Shown: piece by piece, positions 31,682 to 40,245 of the stretch
Position numbering within the stretch: the first letter of the stretch is position 1
Layout: each line of letters starts with the position of its first letter
NCBI GenBank assembly: GCA_037147395.1
Contig: JBAWVG010000008.1
Coordinates: 1 to 40,245, forward strand
Length of the DNA: 40,245 nucleotides
Reading direction: 5' to 3'
Source of the DNA: VFJL01 sp037147395
GTDB lineage: Bacteria; Pseudomonadota; Gammaproteobacteria; Burkholderiales; Nitrosomonadaceae
The notes under the pieces: model-generated
Database searches by the model: none
Seen by the model: the letters and a program-made list of their open reading frames with translations, nothing else
Told to the model about the DNA's origin: nothing
Program-made: the position numbers and the translations under genes

Positions 31682-33220
31682 TTATTCCATCCCACGCCTG
31701 GAAAAGTCTCTCAAACGAAAGCCCAGTATCCAGAGTGTTGCGAAGTAGCAGAATGCGCCCATCACGATGGTCCCGGTTAAGAGGAGTGCTCGATCGATCG
31801 GGGATCGGGTCAGCCAAGATGCATCACTCCCAGCAGCAAACCAGAGTGACAGACCCATTACCGCCAGTGCCAGTATGACCTTCATCATGAAGACCCTCCA
31901 ACCCGGCTGTGGCTGGTAGATCTGGTGGTGCCGTAACTTATAGTACAAGAGACCAGCGTTCAGACATGCACCAAGACCGATGGCAAGCGCTAATCCGGTA
32001 TGACGAAGCGGGATGATGAACGCGATATTCATGAGCTGGGTGGAGGCGAGTGTGATGAGTGCGATCTTCACCGGCGTCTTGATATTCTGACGAGCATAAA
32101 AACCCGGCGCCAAGACCTTCACCAGTATCAGACCCAACAGACCGATGCTGTATGCGACCAGTGCATCACGGGTCATCCAGACATCATTGGCAGAGAACTC
32201 TCCATGATAGAAGAGGGTCGAGATCAGGGGTGCTGACAGAATGGCCAGTCCCAATGCCGCTGGGAGAGTCAGCAAAACAGTCAGACGGAGCCCCCAGTCA
32301 AGAAGACGTGAGTACTCCTCGACCGAGTTATCGACATAATGACGAGACAGTGAGGGCAATAGAACCGTCCCAAGTGCCACCCCCAACAGACCGGCCGGGA
32401 ACTCCATCAGACGGTCCGCATAGTAGAGCCATGAGACGCTCCCGGTGATGAGGAAGGATGCGAAGATGGTATTGATGAGCAGACTGATCTGACCGACCGA
32501 GACACCGAATATGGCGGGCCCCATCTGCTTCATGACTCTCCATGCACCCGTCTCACCGAACCTCACTCTGAAACGGGGCATCATCTTGATCCGGATCAGG
32601 AAGGGGATTTGGAAGGCCAACTGCAAGAGTCCCCCAATGAATACCGCCCATGCGAGGGACATGACCGGTTGATCCATCAATGGTGCAAGCCATAACGCGC
32701 AACCGATGAATGACAGGTTCAGGAATGCAGGTGTAACTGCTGGAACCGAGAATTTACCGTAGGTATTGAGTATTCCACCGGCCAGTGCGACCAGTGAAAT
32801 GAAGAGGATGTATGGGAATGTGATCCTCAGGAGATCGACCGTGAGCTGGAACTTCTGAGGATCTGCAGAAAATCCAGGGGCGCTCAGGTAGATGATCCAG
32901 GGGGATGCCAATACCCCGACCAGCGTCACCACAAAGAGCGCGATTGTGAGGAGTGTCGTGACATGATCGACCAACTCCCTCGTCTCAGATTCTGTTCGGG
33001 TATTTTTATATTCTGATAGGATCGGGACAAATGCCTGAGAGAAGGCCCCTTCAGCGAAGATCCGTCTCAATAGATTGGGGATACGGAATGCAACGAAGAA
33101 TGCATCGGTTGCCATACCGACCCCAAAGATACGCGCGATCAGTACATCCCTCACGAATCCAAGAATGCGTGACACTAGTGTCATGCCGCTGACGGTCGCG
33201 AGTGTTCTCAGAAGATTCAT
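31682..33220 (-). CDS. murJ: Lipid II flippase MurJ
   Basis: A 512-residue polytopic protein with about 14 membrane helices. The N-terminus SGMTLVSRILGFVRDVLIARIFG (in parts: LVSRILGFVRDVLIA) and the segment RRIFAEGAFSQAFVPIL (about 53-69) are the MurJ signature with the conserved arginines of the central cavity. It flips lipid II across the inner membrane for peptidoglycan synthesis. It is divergent from rpsT, as is usual in many proteobacteria, with 196 bases between. Confidence 0.97.
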   Translation of the reverse strand: MNLLRTLATVSGMTLVSRILGFVRDVLIARIFGVGMATDAFFVAFRIPNLLRRIFAEGAFSQAFVPILSEYKNTRTESETRELVDHVTTLLTIALFVVTLVGVLASPWIIYLSAPGFSADPQKFQLTVDLLRITFPYILFISLVALAGGILNTYGKFSVPAVTPAFLNLSFIGCALWLAPLMDQPVMSLAWAVFIGGLLQLAFQIPFLIRIKMMPRFRVRFGETGAWRVMKQMGPAIFGVSVGQISLLINTIFASFLITGSVSWLYYADRLMEFPAGLLGVALGTVLLPSLSRHYVDNSVEEYSRLLDWGLRLTVLLTLPAALGLAILSAPLISTLFYHGEFSANDVWMTRDALVAYSIGLLGLILVKVLAPGFYARQNIKTPVKIALITLASTQLMNIAFIIPLRHTGLALAIGLGACLNAGLLYYKLRHHQIYQPQPGWRVFMMKVILALAVMGLSLWFAAGSDASWLTRSPIDRALLLTGTIVMGAFCYFATLWILGFRLRDFSRRGME

Positions 33221-33344
33221 GGTGGGGTATGTTACGCCGAATAGTCTTGCAGTTCAGATGAATAGGGACTGAGATCATCACTCCCCCACCCATTTTCTCC
33301 AGGATATGGGGACGGATGCTCCTTGATCAGAGCGTTATTTTCCC

Positions 33345-33373
33345 TTGCAGGATCCCCTGATTAAACGTAGAAT
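33345..33373 (+). promoter_or_regulatory. Promoter of rpsT
   Basis: TTGCAG (33345-33350) and TAGAAT (33368-33373) are separated by 17 bases. The leader of about 40 bases contains the ribosome binding site AAGGAA seven bases before the ATG. Confidence 0.6.
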
Positions 33374-33416
33374 CCGCGTCTTATCCGTAATCCCTCGAAT
33401 GAATTAAGGAATCTTC

Positions 33417-33680
33417 ATGGCCAATAGTGCCCAAGCCAGAAAGCGTGCAAGACAGACCATTAAGCTGCGTGATCATAATACCAGCCTGCGTTCAGAGTTA
33501 CGGACCGCGATCAAGCACATCAGGAAATCGGTCGAGGCCGGTGACAAGGCTGCAGCACAGGCCATGTACAAATCATCCATCAGCACACTCGACTCGATCG
33601 CTGATAAGCATATCATTCACAAGAATAAGGCATCACGTCACAAGAGCCGTCTGTCAGCAGCCATCAAGGCTATGGCCTGA
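33417..33680 (+). CDS. rpsT: 30S ribosomal protein S20
   Basis: An 87-residue, very basic, helical protein starting MANSAQARKRARQTIKLRDH, the canonical S20 N-terminus, and ending KNKASRHKSRLSAAIKAMA. It binds 16S rRNA early in 30S assembly. It has its own promoter and terminator, so it is a single-gene unit, divergent from murJ. Confidence 0.98.
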   Translation: MANSAQARKRARQTIKLRDHNTSLRSELRTAIKHIRKSVEAGDKAAAQAMYKSSISTLDSIADKHIIHKNKASRHKSRLSAAIKAMA

Positions 33681-33703
33681 TACAGGTTCAGATGTGCCCA
33701 AAG

Positions 33704-33729
33704 AGCCCGGACATGTCCGGGCTTTTTTG
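33704..33729 (+). terminator. Rho-independent terminator of rpsT
   Basis: AGCCCGGACA and TGTCCGGGCT form a continuous ten-base stem (the whole is one palindrome), followed by TTTTTG. It lies 24 bases after the rpsT stop. Confidence 0.92.
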
Positions 33730-33731
33730 TT

Positions 33732-33801
33732 TCTATCCATCCCCACCCTCAACGCGGAAAAAGGCTTGAAAAAGTTGGCTAAATAAGTAAAGATGGATAG
33801 A
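33732..33801 (+). repeat. Long-range 10-base inverted repeat in the argD upstream region
   Basis: TCTATCCATC (33732-33741) and GATGGATAGA (33792-33801) are exact complements 50 bases apart, between the rpsT terminator and argD. If transcribed they would close a large stem. A TTGAAA box (33766-33771) lies inside. A regulatory leader or an operator pair for argD is possible. Confidence 0.4.
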
Positions 33802-33877
33802 GTACAACAAACCATTCACGGCGGCTGATGCTGCCGTATTTCATTCTGGCTCTAGAAAAAATTTGGGTCCCCCGAAC

Positions 33878-35050
33878 ATGTCAAATCTGATGAATACCTA
33901 TACCCCTCTACCGGTCACCTTTGTAAGGGGAGAGGGTGTCTGGCTGTGGGACGATCAGGGCAAACGCTATCTCGATGCACTGGCAGGTGTTGCGGTCTGT
34001 GGTCTGGGTCACTGCCACCCGGATTTAGTGAAGGCGGTCTGCGATCAAGCGGGTCAACTGATCCATACCTCGAACCTCTACCATATCGCTAAGCAAGAGC
34101 AACTGGCCACCAAGCTATCTCACCTGTCAGGGATGGATAATGCATTCTTCTGTAACTCGGGTGCTGAGGCGAATGAGGCTGCGATTAAGCTTGCAAGACT
34201 CTATGGCCATAACAAGGGGATCGACCTCCCGACCATCGTTGTGATGGAGAGGTCCTTCCACGGACGTACCATGGCGACCCTGACCGCGAGCGGTAACCGT
34301 AAGGTCCAGGCCGGGTTTGAACCCCTCCTGACAGGGTTCGCGAGGGTCCCCTACAATGACCTTGAGGCGGTTACTCAGGTTGCTGTCCACAATAAGAATA
34401 TCGTCGCCATTCTGGTTGAGCCGTATCAGGGTGAGGGGGGGGTTAATGTACCTCAGGCCCATTACCTGCAAGGTCTGAGACATCTGTGCGATCAGAATGG
34501 TTGGCTACTGATGTTAGATGAGGTTCAGTGCGGGATCGGACGGAGTGGAAAGTGGTTCGCATTCCAACACAGCGGAATACATCCTGATGTGATGACCTTA
34601 GCCAAGGGTCTGGGGTCAGGGATCGCGATCGGTGCATGCCTTGCAAAGGGGGTCGCATCAGAAGTCTTTAAGCCGGGCAATCATGCATCCACCTTCGGTG
34701 GAAATCCAATCGCATCGACCGCAGCACTGACCACACTCAACATCATCGAGAGGGATGACCTGATCCGTAATGCGTTCGAGCTGGGTGATTATATCCGTAG
34801 CGCCTTTAAGTCCGAGCTCTCAGGTATTGAGGGGGTTAAAGAGATCCGGGGTCAGGGACTGATGATCGGGATCGAGCTCTCAAGGCCTTGTGGTGAACTG
34901 GTCAGGGAGGCACTGTCTCAAGGACTTCTGATTAATGTCACCTCAGACAAGGTGGTCAGACTCCTGCCTCCTCTGGTGATGCAACGTCAAGAGGCCGATC
35001 TAGTGATCTCCTCTGTATCGAAACTAATCAAGGACTTTCTGATCAGATGA
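33878..35050 (+). CDS. argD: Acetylornithine aminotransferase
   Basis: The protein has 390 residues from ATG 33878; an in-frame TTG five codons upstream and an ATG at 33890 are alternatives. It is a class-III PLP aminotransferase: FCNSGAEANEAAIKLAR (about 94-110, phosphate-binding), RSFHGRTMATL, LMLDEVQCGIGRSGK (about 212-226, Asp contacting the pyridine nitrogen) and TLAKGLGSGIAIGA (Lys forming the Schiff base, about 245). It makes N-acetylornithine in arginine synthesis and may also serve in lysine synthesis. First of the argD-argF-argG cluster. Confidence 0.96.
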   Translation: MSNLMNTYTPLPVTFVRGEGVWLWDDQGKRYLDALAGVAVCGLGHCHPDLVKAVCDQAGQLIHTSNLYHIAKQEQLATKLSHLSGMDNAFFCNSGAEANEAAIKLARLYGHNKGIDLPTIVVMERSFHGRTMATLTASGNRKVQAGFEPLLTGFARVPYNDLEAVTQVAVHNKNIVAILVEPYQGEGGVNVPQAHYLQGLRHLCDQNGWLLMLDEVQCGIGRSGKWFAFQHSGIHPDVMTLAKGLGSGIAIGACLAKGVASEVFKPGNHASTFGGNPIASTAALTTLNIIERDDLIRNAFELGDYIRSAFKSELSGIEGVKEIRGQGLMIGIELSRPCGELVREALSQGLLINVTSDKVVRLLPPLVMQRQEADLVISSVSKLIKDFLIR

Positions 35051-35114
35051 TGAGATCGACCCCTCCAAACGAGATTGATAAAACACCCCCAACGGATTCG
35101 AATCTAACCCCAAA

Positions 35115-36050
35115 ATGACCGACAACGGTATGCAGATCAAACACTTTTTACAGTTCAATGACTTTACACGAGAGGATTTCGAACACCTCTTCGAGCGTGC
35201 ACGATGGATCAAGCACGAGTTCCAGCAGTACCGTCGGTACTGGCCCCTGGAGGACCGAACACTGGCGATGATCTTTGACAAGCACTCGACCCGGACAAGG
35301 CTCTCGTTCGAGGCTGGGATGCATCAGCTTGGGGGTGCTGCGATCTATCTGTCCACCCGTGACACTCAGCTCGGCCGGGGTGAGCCGGTTGAGGATGCTG
35401 CACGGGTCATCTCAAGGATGGTCGATATCGTCATGATCAGGACCTATGAGCACGACATTATTGAGCGTTTCGCAGCACACTCACGGGTTCCCGTCATTAA
35501 CGGGCTGACCGATGAGTATCACCCATGCCAGATCATGGGAGACATTTTTACCTTCATCGAGCACCGTGGCAGCATCACCGGCAAGACGGTTGCATGGATC
35601 GGGGACTCTAACAATGTGTGTAATACCTGGCTACAAGCGGCAGAGGTATTTGATTTTAACGTCCATGTCTCAACACCCCCAGGATATGAGGTCGAACCCG
35701 AGCGTGCAGGACTGTACGGAACGGATCACTACGAAGAGTTCACAGACCCGCACGATGCTGTGAGGGATGCAGACCTTGTCACGACCGACGTCTGGACCAG
35801 TATGGGTTTTGAGGATGAGACCGAGGAACGTAAGAAGGACTTTGCGGACTTTAGGGTTGATTCAGAGATGATGTCTTGTACCAAGAAGGAAACCCTCTTC
35901 ATGCACTGCCTGCCCGCACACCGGGGTGAGGAGGTCGAGGCTGAGGTGATCGATGGTCCACAGTCTGTGGTCTGGGAGGAGGCTGAGAACCGACTCCATA
36001 CTCAAAAGGCTCTGATGGAGTATCTACTTCTGGGCAAGATTAATAGCTAA
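35115..36050 (+). CDS. argF: Ornithine carbamoyltransferase
   Basis: A 311-residue protein. The carbamoyl-phosphate loop is DKHSTRTRLSFEAG (about 55-68). The HPCQ-like ligand is found as YHPCQIMGD (about 135-143), and the ornithine loop and C-terminus as MHCLPAHRGEEVEAEV (about 266-281). All active-site motifs are intact. It forms citrulline from ornithine. An ATG at codon 6 (35130) could also be used. It lies between argD (64-base gap) and argG (ten-base gap), clearly one transcription unit with argG. Confidence 0.96.
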   Translation: MTDNGMQIKHFLQFNDFTREDFEHLFERARWIKHEFQQYRRYWPLEDRTLAMIFDKHSTRTRLSFEAGMHQLGGAAIYLSTRDTQLGRGEPVEDAARVISRMVDIVMIRTYEHDIIERFAAHSRVPVINGLTDEYHPCQIMGDIFTFIEHRGSITGKTVAWIGDSNNVCNTWLQAAEVFDFNVHVSTPPGYEVEPERAGLYGTDHYEEFTDPHDAVRDADLVTTDVWTSMGFEDETEERKKDFADFRVDSEMMSCTKKETLFMHCLPAHRGEEVEAEVIDGPQSVVWEEAENRLHTQKALMEYLLLGKINS

Positions 36051-36060
36051 GGGCTTTAAC

Positions 36061-37302
36061 ATGAAAAAAACTAAAAAGACCGGTCTGAATGAAGTGAACA
36101 AGGTGGTCCTTGCATTCTCAGGAGGCCTCGACACTTCAGTCATCCTGAAATGGCTTCAGGATACCTACCGGTGCGAGATCGTGACCTTCACCGCTGACCT
36201 GGGTCAAGGTGAGGAGGTTGAGCCTGCACGTGCTAAGGCTAAGAAGCTGGGTGTGAAGGAGATCTACATCGAGGACCTCCGTGAGGAGTTCGTTCGTGAC
36301 TATGTCTTCCCCATGTTCCGTGCCAATACCATCTACGAGGGTGAGTACCTGCTTGGGACCAGTATCGCACGACCCCTCATCGCTAAACGCCAGATCGAGA
36401 TCGCACGCAAGACTCACTCAGATGCAGTCTCTCACGGCGCAACCGGGAAGGGGAATGATCAGGTCCGTTTTGAGCTGGGATACTACGCACTTCAACCCGA
36501 TATCCGGGTGATCGCACCTTGGCGTGAGTGGGACCTCACCTCTCGCGAGACCCTCCTCCAGTATGCAGAAAAGCATGGCATCCCGGTCGAGATGAAGAAG
36601 AAGGTCGGATCCCCCTACAGCATGGACGCGAATCTACTGCATATCTCGTATGAGGGGAGGATGCTTGAGGACCCCTCTCAGGAACCTGAAGAGTCGATGT
36701 GGAGATGGTCCGTCTCACCCGAGAAGGCGCCCGACCAGGCTGAGTATCTCGATATCGAGTATAAGCAGGGGGATATCGTTGCACTCAACGGTAAGAAACT
36801 CACTCCGGCCGGGGTCCTGACTCGACTTAACCAACTCGGAAATAAACACGGGATCGGACGACTAGATCTGGTCGAGAACCGTTATGTCGGGATGAAGTCT
36901 CGTGGATGCTACGAGACTCCCGGTGGGACCATCATGATGAGGGCACACAGAGCGATCGAGTCGATCACTCTGGACCGTGAGGTCGCACATCTAAAGGATG
37001 ACCTGATGCCTCGTTATGCGTCACTCATCTACAATGGATACTGGTGGAGCCCTGAGCGCAAGATGATGCAGCTCATGATCGATAGCTCTCAGTCACAGGT
37101 GAATGGTTGGGTCCGTGTGAAGCTGTATAAGGGGAATGTCATTGTGGTCGGTCGTGACTCTAAGAGTGACTCCCTCTTTGACCCCCATGTGGCCACCTTT
37201 GAGGATGATGGGGGTGCGTATAACCAGATGGATGCGGCCGGTTTCATTAAGTTGAATGCACTCAGGATGAGGATCGCTGCGAACCTGAAAGTTAAGAAGT
37301 AG
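36061..37302 (+). CDS. argG: Argininosuccinate synthase
   Basis: A 413-residue protein with the N-type ATP pyrophosphatase loop AFSGGLDTSVILKWL (about 18-32), then FTADLGQGEEVEPAR, GATGKGNDQVRFELGYYAL and SPYSMDANLLH. It condenses citrulline and aspartate to argininosuccinate. The first ten residues are a lysine-rich extension before the usual N-terminus. The last step, argH, is not in the window. Confidence 0.98.
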   Translation: MKKTKKTGLNEVNKVVLAFSGGLDTSVILKWLQDTYRCEIVTFTADLGQGEEVEPARAKAKKLGVKEIYIEDLREEFVRDYVFPMFRANTIYEGEYLLGTSIARPLIAKRQIEIARKTHSDAVSHGATGKGNDQVRFELGYYALQPDIRVIAPWREWDLTSRETLLQYAEKHGIPVEMKKKVGSPYSMDANLLHISYEGRMLEDPSQEPEESMWRWSVSPEKAPDQAEYLDIEYKQGDIVALNGKKLTPAGVLTRLNQLGNKHGIGRLDLVENRYVGMKSRGCYETPGGTIMMRAHRAIESITLDREVAHLKDDLMPRYASLIYNGYWWSPERKMMQLMIDSSQSQVNGWVRVKLYKGNVIVVGRDSKSDSLFDPHVATFEDDGGAYNQMDAAGFIKLNALRMRIAANLKVKK

Positions 37303-37364
37303 CATCCTTGATGGTCTGGAGGGGCTGAACGTTCAATCGTCTTTTTAAAGTGGGGGTGATTTAA

Positions 37365-37850
37365 TTGCCGACATTCGATATCGTGTCAGAGGTGGACAAA
37401 CAAGAGATCAGGAATGCGCTTGACCAAGTGAATAAGGAGGTCAGTACCCGGTTTGATTTTAAGGGTTCGGACTCGCGTGTTGAGCAATCCGAATACCTCC
37501 TCACGGTCTTCGCGGATGATGAATTCAAGTTAAGCCAGGTGCTAGATATCCTGATGGCAAAGCTCGCAAAGAGGAGTGTCGATGTCAGGTGTCTGGACCG
37601 AGGTGAGGTCGAGAAGGTGAGCGGTAACAAGGTCAAGCAGCAGGTCACGGTCAAGACCGGTCTTGAGACCGAACTTGCCAAGAAGATCGTCAGACTCATC
37701 AAGGACAGTAAGATGAAGGTCCAGGGGAGTATTCAGGGGGACTCTGTCCGTATCTCAGGGGCCAAGAGAGATAGCCTGCAAGAGGCGATCCAGCTGATTA
37801 AGAAATCCATCACAGAGTTCCCGCTACAGTTCCAGAATTTTAGAGACTAG
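37365..37850 (+). CDS. yajQ: YajQ family nucleotide-binding protein
   Basis: A 161-residue protein that starts at TTG, preceded by GGGGGTG. The N-terminus MPTFDIVSEVDKQEIRNAL is that of the family and there is no in-frame ATG near, so TTG is well supported. It has two ferredoxin-like halves. The phrase STRFDFKGSD is conserved. Members bind nucleotides (cyclic di-GMP in Xanthomonas and Pseudomonas) and RNA. The gene lies 62 bases after argG. Confidence 0.95.
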   Translation: MPTFDIVSEVDKQEIRNALDQVNKEVSTRFDFKGSDSRVEQSEYLLTVFADDEFKLSQVLDILMAKLAKRSVDVRCLDRGEVEKVSGNKVKQQVTVKTGLETELAKKIVRLIKDSKMKVQGSIQGDSVRISGAKRDSLQEAIQLIKKSITEFPLQFQNFRD

Positions 37851-37888
37851 CACTCTCATAGCAGTCGAATCCGGGAATCCGTCTTGAC

Positions 37889-38593
37889 TCATGGGACCAA
37901 ACCCAACACCCACTTCTGATAGACCCCTTGAGCGATTCCGTTCAGTGTTAAGACCCTCTTGATGAGGTCCTGGCACATCGCTTGAGAAGACTGGACCGGG
38001 GGCCCTACCCCATCCATCTCCTCTCCACTCCCCATCTCAGACCAGTTTTTGACCATCTCCTGAGTCATCTCGATATGGCACTGCATCGCAAGATGCTTAC
38101 CCATTGAGAAGGCCTGATTCTCACAGTACCGGCTGGAGAGGAGGTGTACCGCACCCTCTGGCAGGGTAAAGAACTCACCATGCCAGTGAAATACATCGAG
38201 GATAGAACGATCACCAAACCATTCATGGGCGGTGGCGTTGTCCGATCGACTGACTTCCCCCCAACCGAACTCCTTAATTTCTGCCCGTGCAACCGAACCA
38301 CCGAATGCCTTTGACATCAACTGACCCCCGAGGCAGTGACCCATCACTGGAAGATTCGCCCGGTCGGCCTCTAGAATGAGATTGATGGCAGGGTCTATCC
38401 ATGGGAGGTCATCATTCACACTCATCGGACCCCCCATAAATACCAGACCACTGAACGGGCTGATACTCCTTGGGATCTCATCACCCGAATCGATCCGGAT
38501 TAATTGCCAGGGGATACCCTGACCCTCGAGAAACTCGGATAGGTATCCGGGTCCTTCGATCGGGGAATTTCTAAAGATGGCAACAGGCTTCAT
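37889..38593 (-). CDS. Class I glutamine amidotransferase (GMP-synthase-like)
   Basis: A 234-residue stand-alone GATase1 domain. The nucleophile elbow is MGHCLGGQLM with Cys87, and the catalytic His is in MQCHIEMTQ (about 170-178), followed by Glu. VFMGGPMSVNDDLPWI (about 51-66) is typical of the GuaA-like stand-alone group. These act on small amines or peptides, or are of unknown specificity; no synthetase partner is near. It is 15 bases after the lytic transglycosylase gene on the same strand. Confidence 0.9.
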   Translation of the reverse strand: MKPVAIFRNSPIEGPGYLSEFLEGQGIPWQLIRIDSGDEIPRSISPFSGLVFMGGPMSVNDDLPWIDPAINLILEADRANLPVMGHCLGGQLMSKAFGGSVARAEIKEFGWGEVSRSDNATAHEWFGDRSILDVFHWHGEFFTLPEGAVHLLSSRYCENQAFSMGKHLAMQCHIEMTQEMVKNWSEMGSGEEMDGVGPPVQSSQAMCQDLIKRVLTLNGIAQGVYQKWVLGLVP

Positions 38594-38608
38594 GAAAACC
38601 CCTTCACG

Positions 38609-40012
38609 CTATTGACGGCGATACAGCAATTGCGGTGTTAAATCGCTGCTTCTGGACCCTGGGATATGAGGCCTCTCATAACGCATCAGGATGTCATGAT
38701 AGACCCTGACAGATTCTGTCAGGATCACGGACTCCCCCCCACGTGCGTACCCATGCTTCAGACCTTCAAAGTACTGACGGTGGCTGAGGAGGGGGAGTGC
38801 CTTTCTCATGTCCATCCACGAGTCTGGGCTGAGTCCCATTCTCTGGGAGAGGATACGAGCATCTTCCAGATGCCCATACCCCAAGTTATAAGCCGCCAAT
38901 GCGATCCAGGTCCGGTCCGGCTCAGCAATACGGTCTGGCAACTGTTCTTTTAAGAGGAGTAGATAACGGGCCCCCGCGAGGATACTCTGACGAGCATCAA
39001 GACGGTCCTTCACATTCATTCTATCTGCCGTCACCTCTGTCAACATCATGATCCCACGTACATTGGTGGGTGAGGTGGCCAATCGGTCCCAGTGTGACTC
39101 CTTGTAGGCCAGTGCCGCGATCAACCTCCAGTCGATACCGGTCAATTCCTCCGCCTGATGAAAATGATCTCGAAGGCCGGGTAAGACCGTCCTCATCTTC
39201 ATCAAAATACCCCCCACATCCATCTGATTCAGACGGTGGAGATGACCCTGGTGCCGATCGATCAGTCTCTTGAGGGTCCCATCCTGAGCGATCCTTTTAA
39301 AGAATTGATTCACCCTCTCAACCATCATTGGATCGGACTTAGGGGGGAATGACCATGCCTTACCGGTCTCGCTCCCTAAGTTAAAGGCGGTCGCCAAATT
39401 CGGATAAAAGTTCTTCGCAAGATTAATCTGTGTTGAGTCAGAGACGGCATAATCGATCTTGCCCTCTGACAGCCTCTCGAGCGTCTCATCGGAGGGGTTA
39501 TCCACCTCGACCCACCTCAGATCGGGGCTCTTCAATTGAAGGTCCTTCATGAGCTCTGAATGCGCCCCCCCAGACGAGAGCTCGATACTCGTGCCGGTGA
39601 TGTCCAGGATACTGCGAGGCTTGGGGTTGTCTGTGTTGTAGACCAGAGTGGTCTGTGAACGCTGATAGACTGGACCGAAGAGTGCACCCTCTGAACGACG
39701 ATCACTCACACTCAGTCCGACCGCGAAGTGACCTTCAGAGGATTCAAGAGCGGTCAATGCCTGACTGATTCCTGGCATGACTTTAAAGGTGACCCCAAGA
39801 CCTAACTCACTCGCAAACTCGTTCGCCAGATCAAACTCCAGTCCTGCAGGAATGCCGTCCGAGTTCTCATAGTAACTGTCCGGACTATTGACCGTAATGA
39901 CGACCAGTTGGTCCGACCTGAGTGTCTCTGGAGTGGGCTTCTCATGCAGATCACATGAACCGATTAGGAGCATGCAGAGTGCGATTACCGGCAATTGAAT
40001 TGGGGTATGCAT
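38609..40012 (-). CDS. MltF-like membrane-bound lytic transglycosylase with solute-binding domain
   Basis: The protein has 467 residues from the ATG at 40012; the longer frame from 40066 adds 18 residues before a clear lipoprotein signal (MHTPIQLPVIALCMLLIGSC, Cys20). Residues about 30-260 are a periplasmic binding-protein type 3 domain (VVITVNSPDSYYEN, FEFDLANEFASELG-like). Residues about 290-440 are a lytic transglycosylase domain with the catalytic Glu in AALAYKESHWD (about 319), NVRGIMMLT and AAYNLGYGHLEDA. MltF cleaves peptidoglycan to 1,6-anhydro products and is regulated through its sensor domain. It is anchored in the outer membrane. Confidence 0.94.
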   Translation of the reverse strand: MHTPIQLPVIALCMLLIGSCDLHEKPTPETLRSDQLVVITVNSPDSYYENSDGIPAGLEFDLANEFASELGLGVTFKVMPGISQALTALESSEGHFAVGLSVSDRRSEGALFGPVYQRSQTTLVYNTDNPKPRSILDITGTSIELSSGGAHSELMKDLQLKSPDLRWVEVDNPSDETLERLSEGKIDYAVSDSTQINLAKNFYPNLATAFNLGSETGKAWSFPPKSDPMMVERVNQFFKRIAQDGTLKRLIDRHQGHLHRLNQMDVGGILMKMRTVLPGLRDHFHQAEELTGIDWRLIAALAYKESHWDRLATSPTNVRGIMMLTEVTADRMNVKDRLDARQSILAGARYLLLLKEQLPDRIAEPDRTWIALAAYNLGYGHLEDARILSQRMGLSPDSWMDMRKALPLLSHRQYFEGLKHGYARGGESVILTESVRVYHDILMRYERPHIPGSRSSDLTPQLLYRRQ

Positions 40013-40103
40013 GTCACCGTATTGAGGGGATACGAATGCATTCTGACATGTTTTTGCAACGAACAATCAAACGATAAGCTGGTAAGATATCCCTCCTCAA
40101 ATG

Positions 40104-40196
40104 GGAGAGGTACCGAAGTGGCCATAACGGCGCTGACTCGAAATCAGATGGTCAGGGTAACCTGGCACGTGGGTTCGAATCCCACCCTCTCCGCCA
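40104..40196 (+). tRNA. tRNA-Ser (anticodon CGA)
   Basis: The acceptor stem GGAGAGG/CCTCTCC, discriminator G and an encoded CCA are present. The anticodon stem CTGA/TCAG encloses loop CTCGAAA with anticodon CGA. A long variable arm and the T-arm GTGGGTTCGAATCCCAC are typical of class II serine tRNAs. It reads UCG codons. Total length is 93 bases. Confidence 0.97.
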
Positions 40197-40245
40197 AGCA
40201 CATAGCAATATCAGTACTTACAGAGCAAGTATTATTACAACATAC

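Noticed and set aside
1..40245. CRISPR arrays
   Set aside because: No regularly spaced direct repeats of 20 bases or more were seen anywhere in the window, and there are no cas genes.

Overview
The window looks like a chromosomal segment of a betaproteobacterium with a modest, possibly streamlined gene set (Nitrosomonadales- or Ferrovales-like; this is inferred from gene order and protein style, no search was run). The supporting orders are coaE-zapD-yacG facing a Nudix/ThiE fusion gene, exbB-exbD-Trm112 next to xseA, and murJ | rpsT-argD-argF-argG-yajQ. The right 30 kb is core genome. The left 10 kb is accessory DNA.

Accessory part (1-10,494). A SWIM zinc-finger gene and an SNF2-type helicase gene form a pair. 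Next come two complete integron gene cassettes with recognisable attC sites (4237-4306 and 4837-4899). Both cassette genes read leftwards, one for a PD-(D/E)XK-nuclease-like protein and one for a small protein with a glycine-rich hydrophobic segment. A third, truncated cassette lies to their left. A solitary integron core heptamer (5875-5881), a broken NERD-like gene end, an IS110-family insertion sequence and a recombinase scrap lie to their right. Then comes a two-gene RloB/RloA (AbiL-like) anti-phage candidate operon with its own promoter and dyad, followed by a gene-poor stretch with decayed tRNA-like pieces. No integron integrase is visible.

Core part (10,495-40,245). A membrane fatty-acid desaturase is followed by a bidirectional terminator, rpmB-rpmG, coaBC, a DUF192 gene, ffh, a CcsA/YpjD-like gene, a CNNM/CorC-type gene, coaE, zapD and yacG. 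Facing these is the argJ / DUF815 ATPase / Nudix-ThiE operon. Then come a TusA-like protein, a small zinc-ribbon protein, an ADP-ribosylglycohydrolase-family protein, Trm112-like, exbD-exbB, xseA, a DUF423 protein, an RlmL-type methyltransferase, dsbB, htpX, mlaA, murJ, rpsT, argD-argF-argG, yajQ, a glutamine amidotransferase, an MltF-like lytic transglycosylase and tRNA-Ser(CGA).

The core genes cover arginine biosynthesis (argJ, argD, argF, argG), coenzyme A synthesis (coaBC, coaE), envelope assembly (murJ, mlaA, exbBD, mltF-like, dsbB, htpX), division (zapD) and translation (rpsT, rpmB, rpmG, ffh, tRNA-Ser). Two usual betaproteobacterial neighbours seem to be missing: pilBCD between the CorC-type gene and coaE, and lpxK/kdsB beside the Trm112 gene. 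The most unusual signals are the defence-flavoured integron cassettes beside RloAB, a cluster of DnaA-box-like sequences upstream of xseA, a hairpin covering the ribosome binding site of the zinc-ribbon gene, and a transposase-like tail on the desaturase.
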